Shown here piece after piece: positions 1-7,236 of a stretch of 64,000 nucleotides of DNA; within the stretch, counting starts at the first letter, position 1; each line of letters begins with the position of its first letter. A model generated the notes under the pieces. The model was not told the DNA's origin. It did no database searches and saw only the letters and a program-made list of their open reading frames with translations. The translations under genes and the position numbers were made by a program. The stretch spans positions 62,001-126,000 of the forward strand of contig NZ_AGFG01000061.1 of the NCBI RefSeq assembly GCF_000226255.1. Reading direction: 5' to 3'. The DNA is from Desulfovibrio sp. A2. Lineage in GTDB: Bacteria > Desulfobacterota > Desulfovibrionia > Desulfovibrionales > Desulfovibrionaceae.

Positions 1-348
1 GCGCCGACCGGGCGCGTGCTGCTGACCGTGGCCGACAACGGGCCGGGCCTGCAAGGGCTGGAGGAACGGGTGTTCGACCCCTTCTTCACCACCAAGGATC
101 CGCACAAGGGCCTTGGCCTTGGCCTCGCCATCGTGCACAGCTTCGTGGAGTCGTGGGGCGGTGAGATTTCCGTGTCGGGCGGCGTGCCGCCCATGAGCGG
201 GGCCGCGTTCACCCTGGCCCTGCGTCAGGCCTCGCCACCGGGGGGCGGCGACGAGGCGGAAGGGCGGACCCGCGACAGTCGCCATGGCCGCGCTGGGTGC
301 GATGGCGCCGGGCTGCCGGAACACGGCGGTGGCGCGGGCGGCGTGTAG
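1..348 (+). CDS. Sensor histidine kinase, C-terminal part (cut by window start)
   Basis: Only the ATP-binding end of a histidine kinase is present; the frame is open from base 1, so the gene starts outside the window. The HATPase_c motifs are clear: DNGPG (N/G1 box), the FDPFFTTK F-box and a GLGLGLAIV G2 box, followed by a Gly/Ala-rich tail of about 40 residues with no recognisable domain. The kinase would autophosphorylate on a histidine lying upstream. The sigma54-type response regulator starts 225 bp downstream on the same strand, so the two probably form a two-component pair. What the kinase senses cannot be seen here. Confidence 0.85.
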   Translation, partial: APTGRVLLTVADNGPGLQGLEERVFDPFFTTKDPHKGLGLGLAIVHSFVESWGGEISVSGGVPPMSGAAFTLALRQASPPGGGDEAEGRTRDSRHGRAGCDGAGLPEHGGGAGGV

Positions 349-573
349 CCGGCCCAGAATGTCAACCGTCGCGCCGCCGGGGGGCGGCGCGGCTGGCGGC
401 CAGCGTGGCCGCGTGCCCCTGCGGCCGGTTGTCGGCCGGTGGCGGGGCAAACGGAACAGATGCGAACCGGGGGGATGGATCGCTTGCGGCACGGCGCGCG
501 CCATGGGGCGCGCCCTGACGCACGCGCCGGTGCACAGCATGGTGCAGACCAAGGCGCCAAAAGGACATCCCGC

Positions 574-2040
574 ATGCGCATACTCATCGTCGACGACAAC
601 CTGCCGAGCCTCCAGAGCCTCAGCCTCGTCCTGCACGACCTGGGCCACGAGCCCACGCCCTTCGAAGACCCGCTGGCCGCGCTGGCAGAGGCCCGCACCA
701 CCTGGTTTCCGCTGATCATCACCGACATCCGCATGCCCGGCATGGACGGGCTGACGCTGCTCTCGCACCTCAAGGAGGACCCCTCCACCGTCGAGGCGGA
801 CGTGGTGCTCATCACCGGGCACGGCGACATGGAAACCGCCGTGGAGGCGCTGCGGCGCGGGGCCTACGATTACCTGAACAAGCCCATCAACGCCCGCGAA
901 CTGGCGGCGGTGGTGGAGCGCTGCGCCGAGCACCAGGCCCTGATCATGGAAAACCGCGAGCTGCGCGAGCATCTCGACGAGGCCGTGGAGGAGCGGGCCG
1001 ACGCGTTGCGGCGCGAGCTGGAATCGGCCCGCACCCGGTTGCGCCAGGTGGCGGGCATCGGCGAGATCGTGGCGGCCTCGCCCACCATGTCCGCGCTGCT
1101 GGACGAAACGCGGGTGTTCCACGCCGAGCCTTCCGTGCCCGTGCTCATCGAGGGCGAAACTGGCACCGGCAAGGAAGTGGTGGCCCGGCTCATCCATTAC
1201 GGCGAATCGGGCAACGACGCCCCGTTCATCGCCCTGAACTGCGCGGCCATTCCCCATGAACTGTTCGAATCGGAACTGTTCGGGCACGAGCCGGGGGCCT
1301 ACACCGGCAGCCGCGCCGGGGGCGCGCCCGGCAAGCTGGAACTGGCGGCCGGGGGCACCCTGTTCCTGGACGAAGTGGCGGAAATGCCCCTGTCGTTGCA
1401 GCCCAAGCTGCTGCGGGTGCTGGAGGATCGTGGTTTCTACCGGCTGGGCGGGGTGAAGCGGCGCGAATTTCGGGCGCGGGTGGTCTGCGCGGGCAACCGC
1501 GACCTTTCGGCCATGGTGGAGGCCGGGCAGTTCCGGCGCGACCTGTACCACCGGCTGCGGGTGGGGCATTTGCGCATTCCTCCCCTGCGCGAACGGCCGG
1601 AGGACATCCCCGTGCTGGCCGGGCTGTTCCTGCAGCGCGAGGCGGTGCGCAAGAAGAAGCGCTTCACCGCGCTCTCGCCCGACGCCCTGCGCCTGCTGGG
1701 CCGCCACCCGTGGACCGGCAACGTGCGCGAACTGGAAAACGCCGTGGAGCGCGCCGTGCTGCTGCACGACGGTCCCGCGCTCACCGCGCGCCACCTGGGC
1801 TTTTTGGACGAGGACGCAAGCGGCGAGTCGGCCCTGGCCGTCCGGCGCAACGACGGCCAGCCCGGCGCGTGGCGGCTGGACCCCGGCAACCTGACCCTGC
1901 CCGATGCCCCCTTCGACGTGGAAGCGCTGGTGGACGCGCTGGTGCGCAAGGCCGTGGAACGGTTCGGCGGCAACAAGAGCCGCGCGGCGGCCCATTTGGG
2001 CATTTCGCGGTTTGCCCTGCACAGGCGGCTGGCCAAGTAG
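574..2040 (+). CDS. Sigma54-dependent response regulator (NtrC family, REC-AAA+-Fis)
   Basis: A 488-residue transcriptional activator of sigma54 promoters. The receiver domain (about 1-120) has the acidic pocket DD at 7-8 and phospho-acceptor D51 in ITDIRMPG. The AAA+ domain has Walker A GETGTGKE near 194 and Walker B GGTLFLDE. The sigma54-contact loop reads GAYTGS (241-246) instead of the usual GAFTGA. A Fis-type helix-turn-helix with NKSRAAAHLGIS ends the protein. The open frame extends upstream, but the start at 574 is chosen because AAGGAC lies just before it and the REC domain begins at once. It is paired with the kinase fragment upstream. Tandem dyads and a sigma54 promoter lie directly downstream and are plausible targets (inference). 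Confidence 0.9.
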   Translation: MRILIVDDNLPSLQSLSLVLHDLGHEPTPFEDPLAALAEARTTWFPLIITDIRMPGMDGLTLLSHLKEDPSTVEADVVLITGHGDMETAVEALRRGAYDYLNKPINARELAAVVERCAEHQALIMENRELREHLDEAVEERADALRRELESARTRLRQVAGIGEIVAASPTMSALLDETRVFHAEPSVPVLIEGETGTGKEVVARLIHYGESGNDAPFIALNCAAIPHELFESELFGHEPGAYTGSRAGGAPGKLELAAGGTLFLDEVAEMPLSLQPKLLRVLEDRGFYRLGGVKRREFRARVVCAGNRDLSAMVEAGQFRRDLYHRLRVGHLRIPPLRERPEDIPVLAGLFLQREAVRKKKRFTALSPDALRLLGRHPWTGNVRELENAVERAVLLHDGPALTARHLGFLDEDASGESALAVRRNDGQPGAWRLDPGNLTLPDAPFDVEALVDALVRKAVERFGGNKSRAAAHLGISRFALHRRLAK

Positions 2041-2103
2041 CGGTGAGGGCGTCCGGCTCGGTTCCGCGCAGCCCTACCTTTCGTATGGGTGCATTCCGTA
2101 TAT

Positions 2104-2157
2104 GTGCGGGAACGCCCTACCGTGCGAAATCGCGCGTGCGATTGCGCACGGTAGGGC
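2104..2157 (+). promoter_or_regulatory. Tandem GTGCG-N4-CGCAC dyads, probable enhancer sites
   Basis: A 20-bp inverted repeat with one mismatch (arms 2114-2133 and 2138-2157) contains two short dyads of the form GTGCG-N4-CGCAC at 2122-2135 (one mismatch) and 2137-2150 (perfect), with a third weaker copy at 2104-2117. The centre lies about 145 bp upstream of the start predicted for the sigma54 promoter at 2255, a usual distance for activator binding. It could instead fold as a hairpin ending the regulator transcript, but no U-tract follows directly. Confidence 0.5.
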
Positions 2158-2254
2158 TGCGCGCCGGATGATGGCGGGAGCCAGGATTCTTTTTCATCCA
2201 TGCAATGCGCTGTTTTTGAACGGTATTTTTTTCTGCTAGTGATCGTTCACATCC

Positions 2255-2270
2255 TGGCACGCAGCTTGCT
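2255..2270 (+). promoter_or_regulatory. Sigma54 (-24/-12) promoter
   Basis: TGGCACG-CAGC-TTGC matches the sigma54 consensus at every conserved base, with GG (2256-2257) and GC (2268-2269) exactly 10 bp apart. Transcription should begin near 2281. The next convincing gene on this strand is ribB at 3068, which already has its own riboswitch leader, so the product of this promoter is unclear: a small RNA, a short peptide or a long leader for ribB. Confidence 0.7.
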
Positions 2271-2281
2271 AAAATAAAAGA

Positions 2282-2333
2282 CGACTGCGGGACACAAGCC
2301 GTATCGGCGGTCCCCCCCCGACCCCCGCAGTCG
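2282..2333 (+). other. Inverted repeat at the predicted 5' end of the sigma54 transcript
   Basis: CGACTGCGGG (2282-2291) pairs with CCCGCAGTCG (2324-2333) around a C-rich loop, beginning one base after the predicted sigma54 start. A stable 5' hairpin of this kind would protect or define a small RNA. From here to the riboswitch at 2680 no open frame has a convincing start and ribosome-binding site; the longest frame (2349-2795) is Pro/Arg-rich and runs into the riboswitch, so it is not called as a gene. Confidence 0.4.
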
Positions 2334-2679
2334 GACACAGGCTCTGATGTGCCGGACCCGGCGGATATCCCCCCCCATCCGCCCGAGGTTCCGGGGTGTT
2401 ACTTCAGATCCCCCCTTTCGGAAGCCTTCTGCATGGACATCCCCCCCGTCCCGCAGGAGGCTTTCGACTTTTCCGGTGCGGGCGCGCGGCTCGGGATATT
2501 CCTCGGTTCGCGCGCCCGTCCCCGTTTCGTCCCTGTTCCCGCCCATGTTCCTACCCATGTCCCCGCACGCGCACCCGTGGCGCATGCGGCCAGCGCGCGC
2601 GGTTTCCCCACGGCCCCTCCGCCGTGCCCGGCCCGGATTGCCCCTTGCCTGCCGCGCTCGCCGGATGTAGCATCCGGCC

Positions 2680-2835
2680 CGTATCCTCAGGGCGGGGTGA
2701 AAGTCCCCACCGGCGGTATTCCCGCGCGGCCATGCCGCGCCGGAGAGCCCGCGAGCGCCCGCTCCGTCGTGGAGCGGGGTCAGCAGACCCGGTGAGATGC
2801 CGGGGCCGACGGTAACAGTCCGGATGAAAGAGGAA
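2680..2835 (+). promoter_or_regulatory. FMN riboswitch (RFN element)
   Basis: All landmark segments of the RFN element are present in order: CTCAGGGCGGGGTGAAA with CCCCACCGGCGGTA at the 5' side, AGCCCGCGAGCG, GGTCAGCAGACCCGGT, then GCCGACGGTAACAGTCCGGA and GATGAAAGAGGA at the 3' side. It lies about 230 bases before ribB and should repress that gene when FMN is plentiful. The expression platform is the long GC-rich stretch 2836-3060, which includes a GGCGCG/CGCGCC hairpin; whether it acts by termination or by hiding the ribosome-binding site cannot be decided by eye. Confidence 0.92.
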
Positions 2836-3067
2836 GCGGCGTAACGCCAGCCAACCCCGTGGGCATCCCGCGTGCGGTCGAGGCATGGCGTTTCGCGTGA
2901 TGGCATGGCCGCCGTGCGGCGTGCCGGACCGCGTGCCTTCCGGCTGGCGCGACTGCGACGCGCGCACCGAAGGCCCGTGAACCGGCGCGTTGCGCGCCAG
3001 CGGGGCATGCCGTTCCGCCGCGTTTCCACACGCCCTGATTCTGGACCTCCAGCCAAGGAGATGCGCC

Positions 3068-3826
3068 ATGAATCAGCCGTCCCCCTCTCCCCGTCAGGCC
3101 GGAACCCCCGGCCTCCCCATCACGCCCGTGCCGCAGGCCGGGCCCGTTCCGCCGCCGCACCTGGCCCCTCTGGCAACAGTCGAGCAGGCCCTGGACGCAC
3201 TGCGCGCGGGGCGCGGCATTCTTGTCGTGGATGACGAGGACCGCGAGAACGAAGGCGACATGATCTTCGCCGCCGAAACCCTGACCGAGGCCCAGATGGC
3301 CCTGCTGATCCGCGAGGGCAGCGGCATCGTCTGCCTGTGCCTTACGGACGGCCACGCCGACGCGCTGGATCTGCCGCCCATGGTGGCGTGCAACACCAGC
3401 CGCACCGGCACGGCCTTCACCGTGACCATCGAGGCGGCGGAGGGCGTCACCACAGGCGTTTCCGCCGCCGACAGGGTGGCCACGGTGCGCGCCGCCGTGG
3501 CCTCCGGCGCGCGCCCGGAACACCTGCGCCGCCCCGGCCACGTCTTTCCGCTGCGCGCCCGCCCCGGCGGCGTGCTGGAGCGGCGCGGCCACACCGAGGC
3601 CACGGTGGACCTGATGCGCCTGGCCGGGTTCGCCCCCTGCGGCGTGCTGTGCGAACTGACCAACCCCGACGGCACCATGGCCCGCCTGCCGGAAATCCTG
3701 GCCTTCGCGGAGGAACGGGACATGCCCGTGCTCACCGTGCAGGCGCTGGCGGAGTGGCGCGCCGCCCATGATGCGGGCGGCGGAAACGGCCGCCCCCGCA
3801 ATACCGTGGAGGTGGGCATGGCGTAA
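3068..3826 (+). CDS. ribB: 3,4-dihydroxy-2-butanone-4-phosphate synthase
   Basis: RibB makes the four-carbon unit of riboflavin from ribulose 5-phosphate in the cytoplasm. The 252-residue protein has a Pro-rich leader of about 35 residues, then the family core: [16 protein letters not shown] (acid/metal loop), the TGVSAADR stretch, [11 protein letters not shown] and [10 protein letters not shown]. There is no GTP cyclohydrolase II (RibA) domain, so this is the stand-alone enzyme. The start at 3068 rather than the ATG at 3061 is supported by AAGGAG seven bases upstream. An FMN riboswitch precedes it, so the gene should be feedback-controlled by FMN. No other riboflavin gene is nearby. Confidence 0.95.
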   Translation: MNQPSPSPRQAGTPGLPITPVPQAGPVPPPHLAPLATVEQALDALRAGRGILVVDDEDRENEGDMIFAAETLTEAQMALLIREGSGIVCLCLTDGHADALDLPPMVACNTSRTGTAFTVTIEAAEGVTTGVSAADRVATVRAAVASGARPEHLRRPGHVFPLRARPGGVLERRGHTEATVDLMRLAGFAPCGVLCELTNPDGTMARLPEILAFAEERDMPVLTVQALAEWRAAHDAGGGNGRPRNTVEVGMA

Positions 3827-4009
3827 CCCCCGCGCCGTCCCTGCCAGCGGGCCACGGACCCCGGCGACTGCGACGCCGGGTCCGGCGGAAACGCTGCATG
3901 CGGTTCGGGATCACTCCGCCGGAGACGCACCCGAGGGCGACTGCGACGCCTGTGGGACGCACCGGCGTGCCAGCCCCGGCCACCAAAGGCGACAGCAACG
4001 GAACGACAA

Positions 4010-4041
4010 ACGGCGCGGCGGGATGCTTCCCGCCGCGCCGT
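4010..4041. terminator. Bidirectional terminator between ribB and the YihY gene
   Basis: A perfect 14-bp GC-rich stem (4010-4023 with 4028-4041) around the loop TGCT. On the plus strand it is followed by CATCATTTT; on the minus strand by TTTGTCG. It sits between two convergent genes and probably serves both. The stretch 3827-4009 also holds a weaker imperfect hairpin around GACCCCGGCG (about 3875-3899) but no gene. Confidence 0.7.
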
Positions 4042-4134
4042 CATCATTTTCCGCAAGGTCCGTTCCCGCGCCTCGCCCGTGTCGCCTCGCCCGGCGCACC
4101 CGCGCGCCGGGGGCGCGTTTCCGTACCCGCTGCG

Positions 4135-5634
4135 TCATTCCCTGCCGCCGCCGGGCAGACCGCGCGGCAACGGGGGCAGCCCATCGGCATCGAACCCGGC
4201 CTGGGGCAGGGCGGGGCCGTCCCCGTCGCCGCCATCGTCCGCATCATCCCCAGGCTCCTCGCCCCCCGCGTCGGCCGGGGCCGCGTCGAACCAGTCGGGC
4301 AGGGCCGTGTCGTGGTAGGCGCGCAGGGTCAGGTTGGCCGGGCTGGCGGCCATGTCTCCGGCCAGCCGGGCCATGGTGTCGTTGATGAATTCGAAGGCCG
4401 TGGCCACCCGCTCCTCGCCCTCGCCGCGCGTGCGCCCGGCCAGGGCCAGCAGCACGTCGGCGATGCGCAGGCTGTCGGGCGGCGCGCCCAGCACCCAGGC
4501 CGGGGAATCCTCGCACACCCGCACCACCATGGCCTCGCGGGCCAGGCGGTCCAGCACGTCGTCCAGCACGTGGTCCGGGGCGTCCAGCAGGGCGGCCATG
4601 CGGTGGCCGGGCACCGCGCCCGTGCCGCGCACGAAGGCGCGGGTGAGCAGCAGCATGGCCAGCACGGCCAGCCGGTCGCGCTCGAGGCGGCTCACCCGTC
4701 CGGCCCGCAGGTGCTTTTCGAAGGTGGGCGCGTTCTGCACCGCGTGGCATACCTCGACGCCGAACAGCACCACCGCCCACGAGACGTACAGCCACATCAG
4801 GAACAGCGGCACCTGGGCGAAGCTGCCGTAAATCAGCCCGTACCCGGCGAAGCGGGCCTGCCAGAGCATGTAGGCCGATTCCGCGCCCTGCCAGGCCAGC
4901 GCCGCCAGCAGCGCCCCGGCCATGGCCGCGCGCGGCCGCACTTTGGTGTTGGGAATGTACGAGTACAGGAACAGCAGCACCACGAAGACCATGAACAGCG
5001 GCAGCAGCCTGAGCAGCAGCAGGTACGCCTCGCCCACCGGGGCCACCTCCAGCAGCCGTCCCATCACGTCGGCGCGCCGTAGGGAGGCCCCAAGGGTGAC
5101 CGCAGCGCCCATCAGCAGCGGGCAGACCAGCATCACCGAGAAGAAATCGGTGAACTTGCGCCACGGGCTGCGGCCCCGCCGCACCTTCCAGATGGCATTG
5201 AACGAGCGCTCGATGTTGGCCATCAGCATGCCCGCCGTCACCAGCAGAAAGGCGGCGCTCACCGCGCCCATGCGGCCCGCGCTGGTGCGCTCGACGTATT
5301 CGACGATACGCGTCACCGTGTCCTGGTTGCCTGCGGCAAGCCGCAGCAGGAACATCTGGGTGACCTCGGCGTTTTGCACGCCGAGCCCCTTGGTGATGGA
5401 AAAGATCACGGCCAGAAAGGGCACCATGGACAGCACGAAGGTCATGGTCAGGGCCGAGGCGCGCAGCAGGCACTGGTCGTCCACGAAGCCCAGTGCCGCC
5501 AGAAAGGCGCGCCGCACCATCCAGATCACGCCGCGCCGGGCGGGCGGCCCGGTTTCCGCGCGTTCCAGCCATACGTCGCTGGTCACGTAGCGCCGCACGC
5601 GACGGGCGCGGTCGCGCAGGGTATGTCCGTGCAT
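4135..5634 (-). CDS. YihY/BrkB family inner-membrane protein
   Basis: A 499-residue integral membrane protein of the YihY/BrkB family (once misnamed ribonuclease BN). Six hydrophobic segments lie roughly between residues 45 and 320, with the family-typical features DDQCLLRASALTMTF after the first basic stretch and YGSFAQVPLFLMWLYVSW near the end of the membrane part. A soluble C-terminal region of about 150 residues resembles a winged-helix (Rrf2-like) fold, then an acidic tail. The start was chosen at 5634 because AGGAGG lies four bases upstream; the longer open frame has no such site. The transport role of this family is unproven. It is divergent from the transglycosylase gene next door. 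Confidence 0.85.
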   Translation of the reverse strand: MHGHTLRDRARRVRRYVTSDVWLERAETGPPARRGVIWMVRRAFLAALGFVDDQCLLRASALTMTFVLSMVPFLAVIFSITKGLGVQNAEVTQMFLLRLAAGNQDTVTRIVEYVERTSAGRMGAVSAAFLLVTAGMLMANIERSFNAIWKVRRGRSPWRKFTDFFSVMLVCPLLMGAAVTLGASLRRADVMGRLLEVAPVGEAYLLLLRLLPLFMVFVVLLFLYSYIPNTKVRPRAAMAGALLAALAWQGAESAYMLWQARFAGYGLIYGSFAQVPLFLMWLYVSWAVVLFGVEVCHAVQNAPTFEKHLRAGRVSRLERDRLAVLAMLLLTRAFVRGTGAVPGHRMAALLDAPDHVLDDVLDRLAREAMVVRVCEDSPAWVLGAPPDSLRIADVLLALAGRTRGEGEERVATAFEFINDTMARLAGDMAASPANLTLRAYHDTALPDWFDAAPADAGGEEPGDDADDGGDGDGPALPQAGFDADGLPPLPRGLPGGGRE

Positions 5635-5698
5635 CCGGCCTCCTGTGGGTTGCGGGCAGCCTCTTGCCATGAGCCGGGACTGTTCGTACCATGGCCCC

Positions 5699-7039
5699 AT
5701 GCAAGCGTATCAGACCGGGCCCGATGCAGGCAATCGCGCGCCGCGCGAGCGGTGCGCGCCCCAAGCTGCCCATGTAGCGGACACGAGGGACAGTGCGTCC
5801 ACCACCGGGGGCCGCCGTCTTCGCGCGGCATGGCGCGCGCTGGCTTCCGCCACGCTGTGCGCCCTGCTGCTGACGGGGTGCAGCGGCACCCGCCAGGCGT
5901 CCGCCCCCACCGTTTCCGAAAGCGCGGCCACGCCGCCAGCCGTCGGCGAGGTGCGCGTGGAATCCGCAGCCTCCGCCACCGGCGCGTCCCACGCCCCCGG
6001 CAGCCCCGCCGCCTGCTGGAGCCCCCTGCTGGGGCGGCTGGCATCGGACGGCGTGTCCGGCGGCAGGGTGGACGCCCTGTTCGCCCGGCTGGGCGACGAG
6101 GTTTCGCCAGACCCCATGGGCCGCAAGGTCAAGGAACTGTACACCACCAAGTTCCTGCGGCCCGAGCCGCAGCCCACGCCGCCCGGGCAGAAGCCCAAGC
6201 CCGCGCGTCCGCCCATGTACCCCGGCGTGGTCACCGAGGAAAACGCGGCCAGGTGTCGCGCCTTCCTGGCCGACAACGCACGCTGGTTCTCGCTGGCGGA
6301 ATCGCGCTTCGGCGTGCCGCGCGAGGTGGCCGTGTCGCTGCTGTTCGTAGAGACGCGCCTGGGCACGGCCCTTGGCAAGGGCAACGCCTTCCGCAACCTG
6401 GCCTCCATGGCGGCGGCCGACAGGCCGGACATGGTGCCCGGCTACATCGCCGCGCTGCCCGGCGCGAACGCCAACCTGGACTGGATTTCGCTGCGCATGC
6501 GCCAGAAGTCGGACTGGGCCTACGAGGAACTGAAGGCCCTCATCCGCCACGCCGACGCGCTGGGGCAGGACCCGCTGACCATGCCCGGCTCCATCTACGG
6601 GGCAGTGGGCATATGCCAGTTCATGCCCACCAACATTCCGGCCTACGGGGTGGACGGCGACGGCGACGGCAAGGTGGACCTGTATTCGGTGGGCGACGCG
6701 GTGTTCAGCCTGTCCAACTATCTCGACAGGCACGGCTGGCAGCCCGGCATGCGGCGTGACGCGCGCTACAACGTGCTGAAGCGCTACAACAACAGCGCGG
6801 CCTACGCCAACACCATCCTGGCCCTGGCGGACAAGGTGGCGGGCAAGCCCGCCCAGGCCGCCCCGGCCAAGACGCAGTCGGCCTCTGCCAAGACGAAGTC
6901 GGCCCCCGTAAAGATATCCACGGCCCCCGCGAAGCCCGCCGCACCGGCCAAGCCCGGCACTGCCGACGCCCCCAGGGCCAAGCACCCGGACGGGCAGGCC
7001 GCCGGGACGGGCGGGGGCACGGTGTCGGCCGCCCGGTAG
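5699..7039 (+). CDS. mltB: Membrane-bound lytic murein transglycosylase B (lipoprotein)
   Basis: It cleaves peptidoglycan glycan strands at the outer membrane's inner face. A lipobox LLTGC follows a basic stretch and hydrophobic segment, so the mature protein should be lipid-anchored. The GH103/SLT_2 domain fills the middle: RFGVPREVAVSLLFVETRLG contains the likely catalytic glutamate (about residue 218), followed by GKGNAFRNLASM and GSIYGAVGICQFMPTN. A Lys/Ala/Pro-rich tail of about 75 residues probably spans the periplasm. The start is uncertain: ATG 5699, ATG 5669 and GTG 5645 all lack a good ribosome-binding site and all leave an unusually long stretch before the lipobox. Confidence 0.88.
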   Translation: MQAYQTGPDAGNRAPRERCAPQAAHVADTRDSASTTGGRRLRAAWRALASATLCALLLTGCSGTRQASAPTVSESAATPPAVGEVRVESAASATGASHAPGSPAACWSPLLGRLASDGVSGGRVDALFARLGDEVSPDPMGRKVKELYTTKFLRPEPQPTPPGQKPKPARPPMYPGVVTEENAARCRAFLADNARWFSLAESRFGVPREVAVSLLFVETRLGTALGKGNAFRNLASMAAADRPDMVPGYIAALPGANANLDWISLRMRQKSDWAYEELKALIRHADALGQDPLTMPGSIYGAVGICQFMPTNIPAYGVDGDGDGKVDLYSVGDAVFSLSNYLDRHGWQPGMRRDARYNVLKRYNNSAAYANTILALADKVAGKPAQAAPAKTQSASAKTKSAPVKISTAPAKPAAPAKPGTADAPRAKHPDGQAAGTGGGTVSAAR

Positions 7040-7236
7040 CCGCCGCCTGCCTGCGGTTTCCGCAGCGTTCCCCGCCGAGTTTGCCACGGCATTCCTTCCT
7101 GCCGTCCCTTGCGCCAGCCGCGCCGCCATGCGGCGTGCGCGGTCATGCGCGCGGGCATGGCCAGACCGGCAGAGTAATAATTGTGGACCGATTTTCCGGG
7201 GGCTAGCTTCGGGCATTGCCGCCCGAAGGAGGCCCG

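Noticed and set aside
2349..2795. A 148-residue frame between the sigma54 promoter and ribB
   Set aside because: Pro/Arg-rich, no ribosome-binding site, and it runs through the conserved core of the FMN riboswitch.
3898..5082. A 394-residue plus-strand frame after ribB
   Set aside because: It begins in the terminator region and continues antisense to the YihY gene; Gln/His/Gly-rich shadow.
5374..6759. A 461-residue plus-strand frame overlapping mltB
   Set aside because: Different frame of the transglycosylase gene, whose lipobox and GH103 motifs are clear; Arg/His/Gly-rich shadow.
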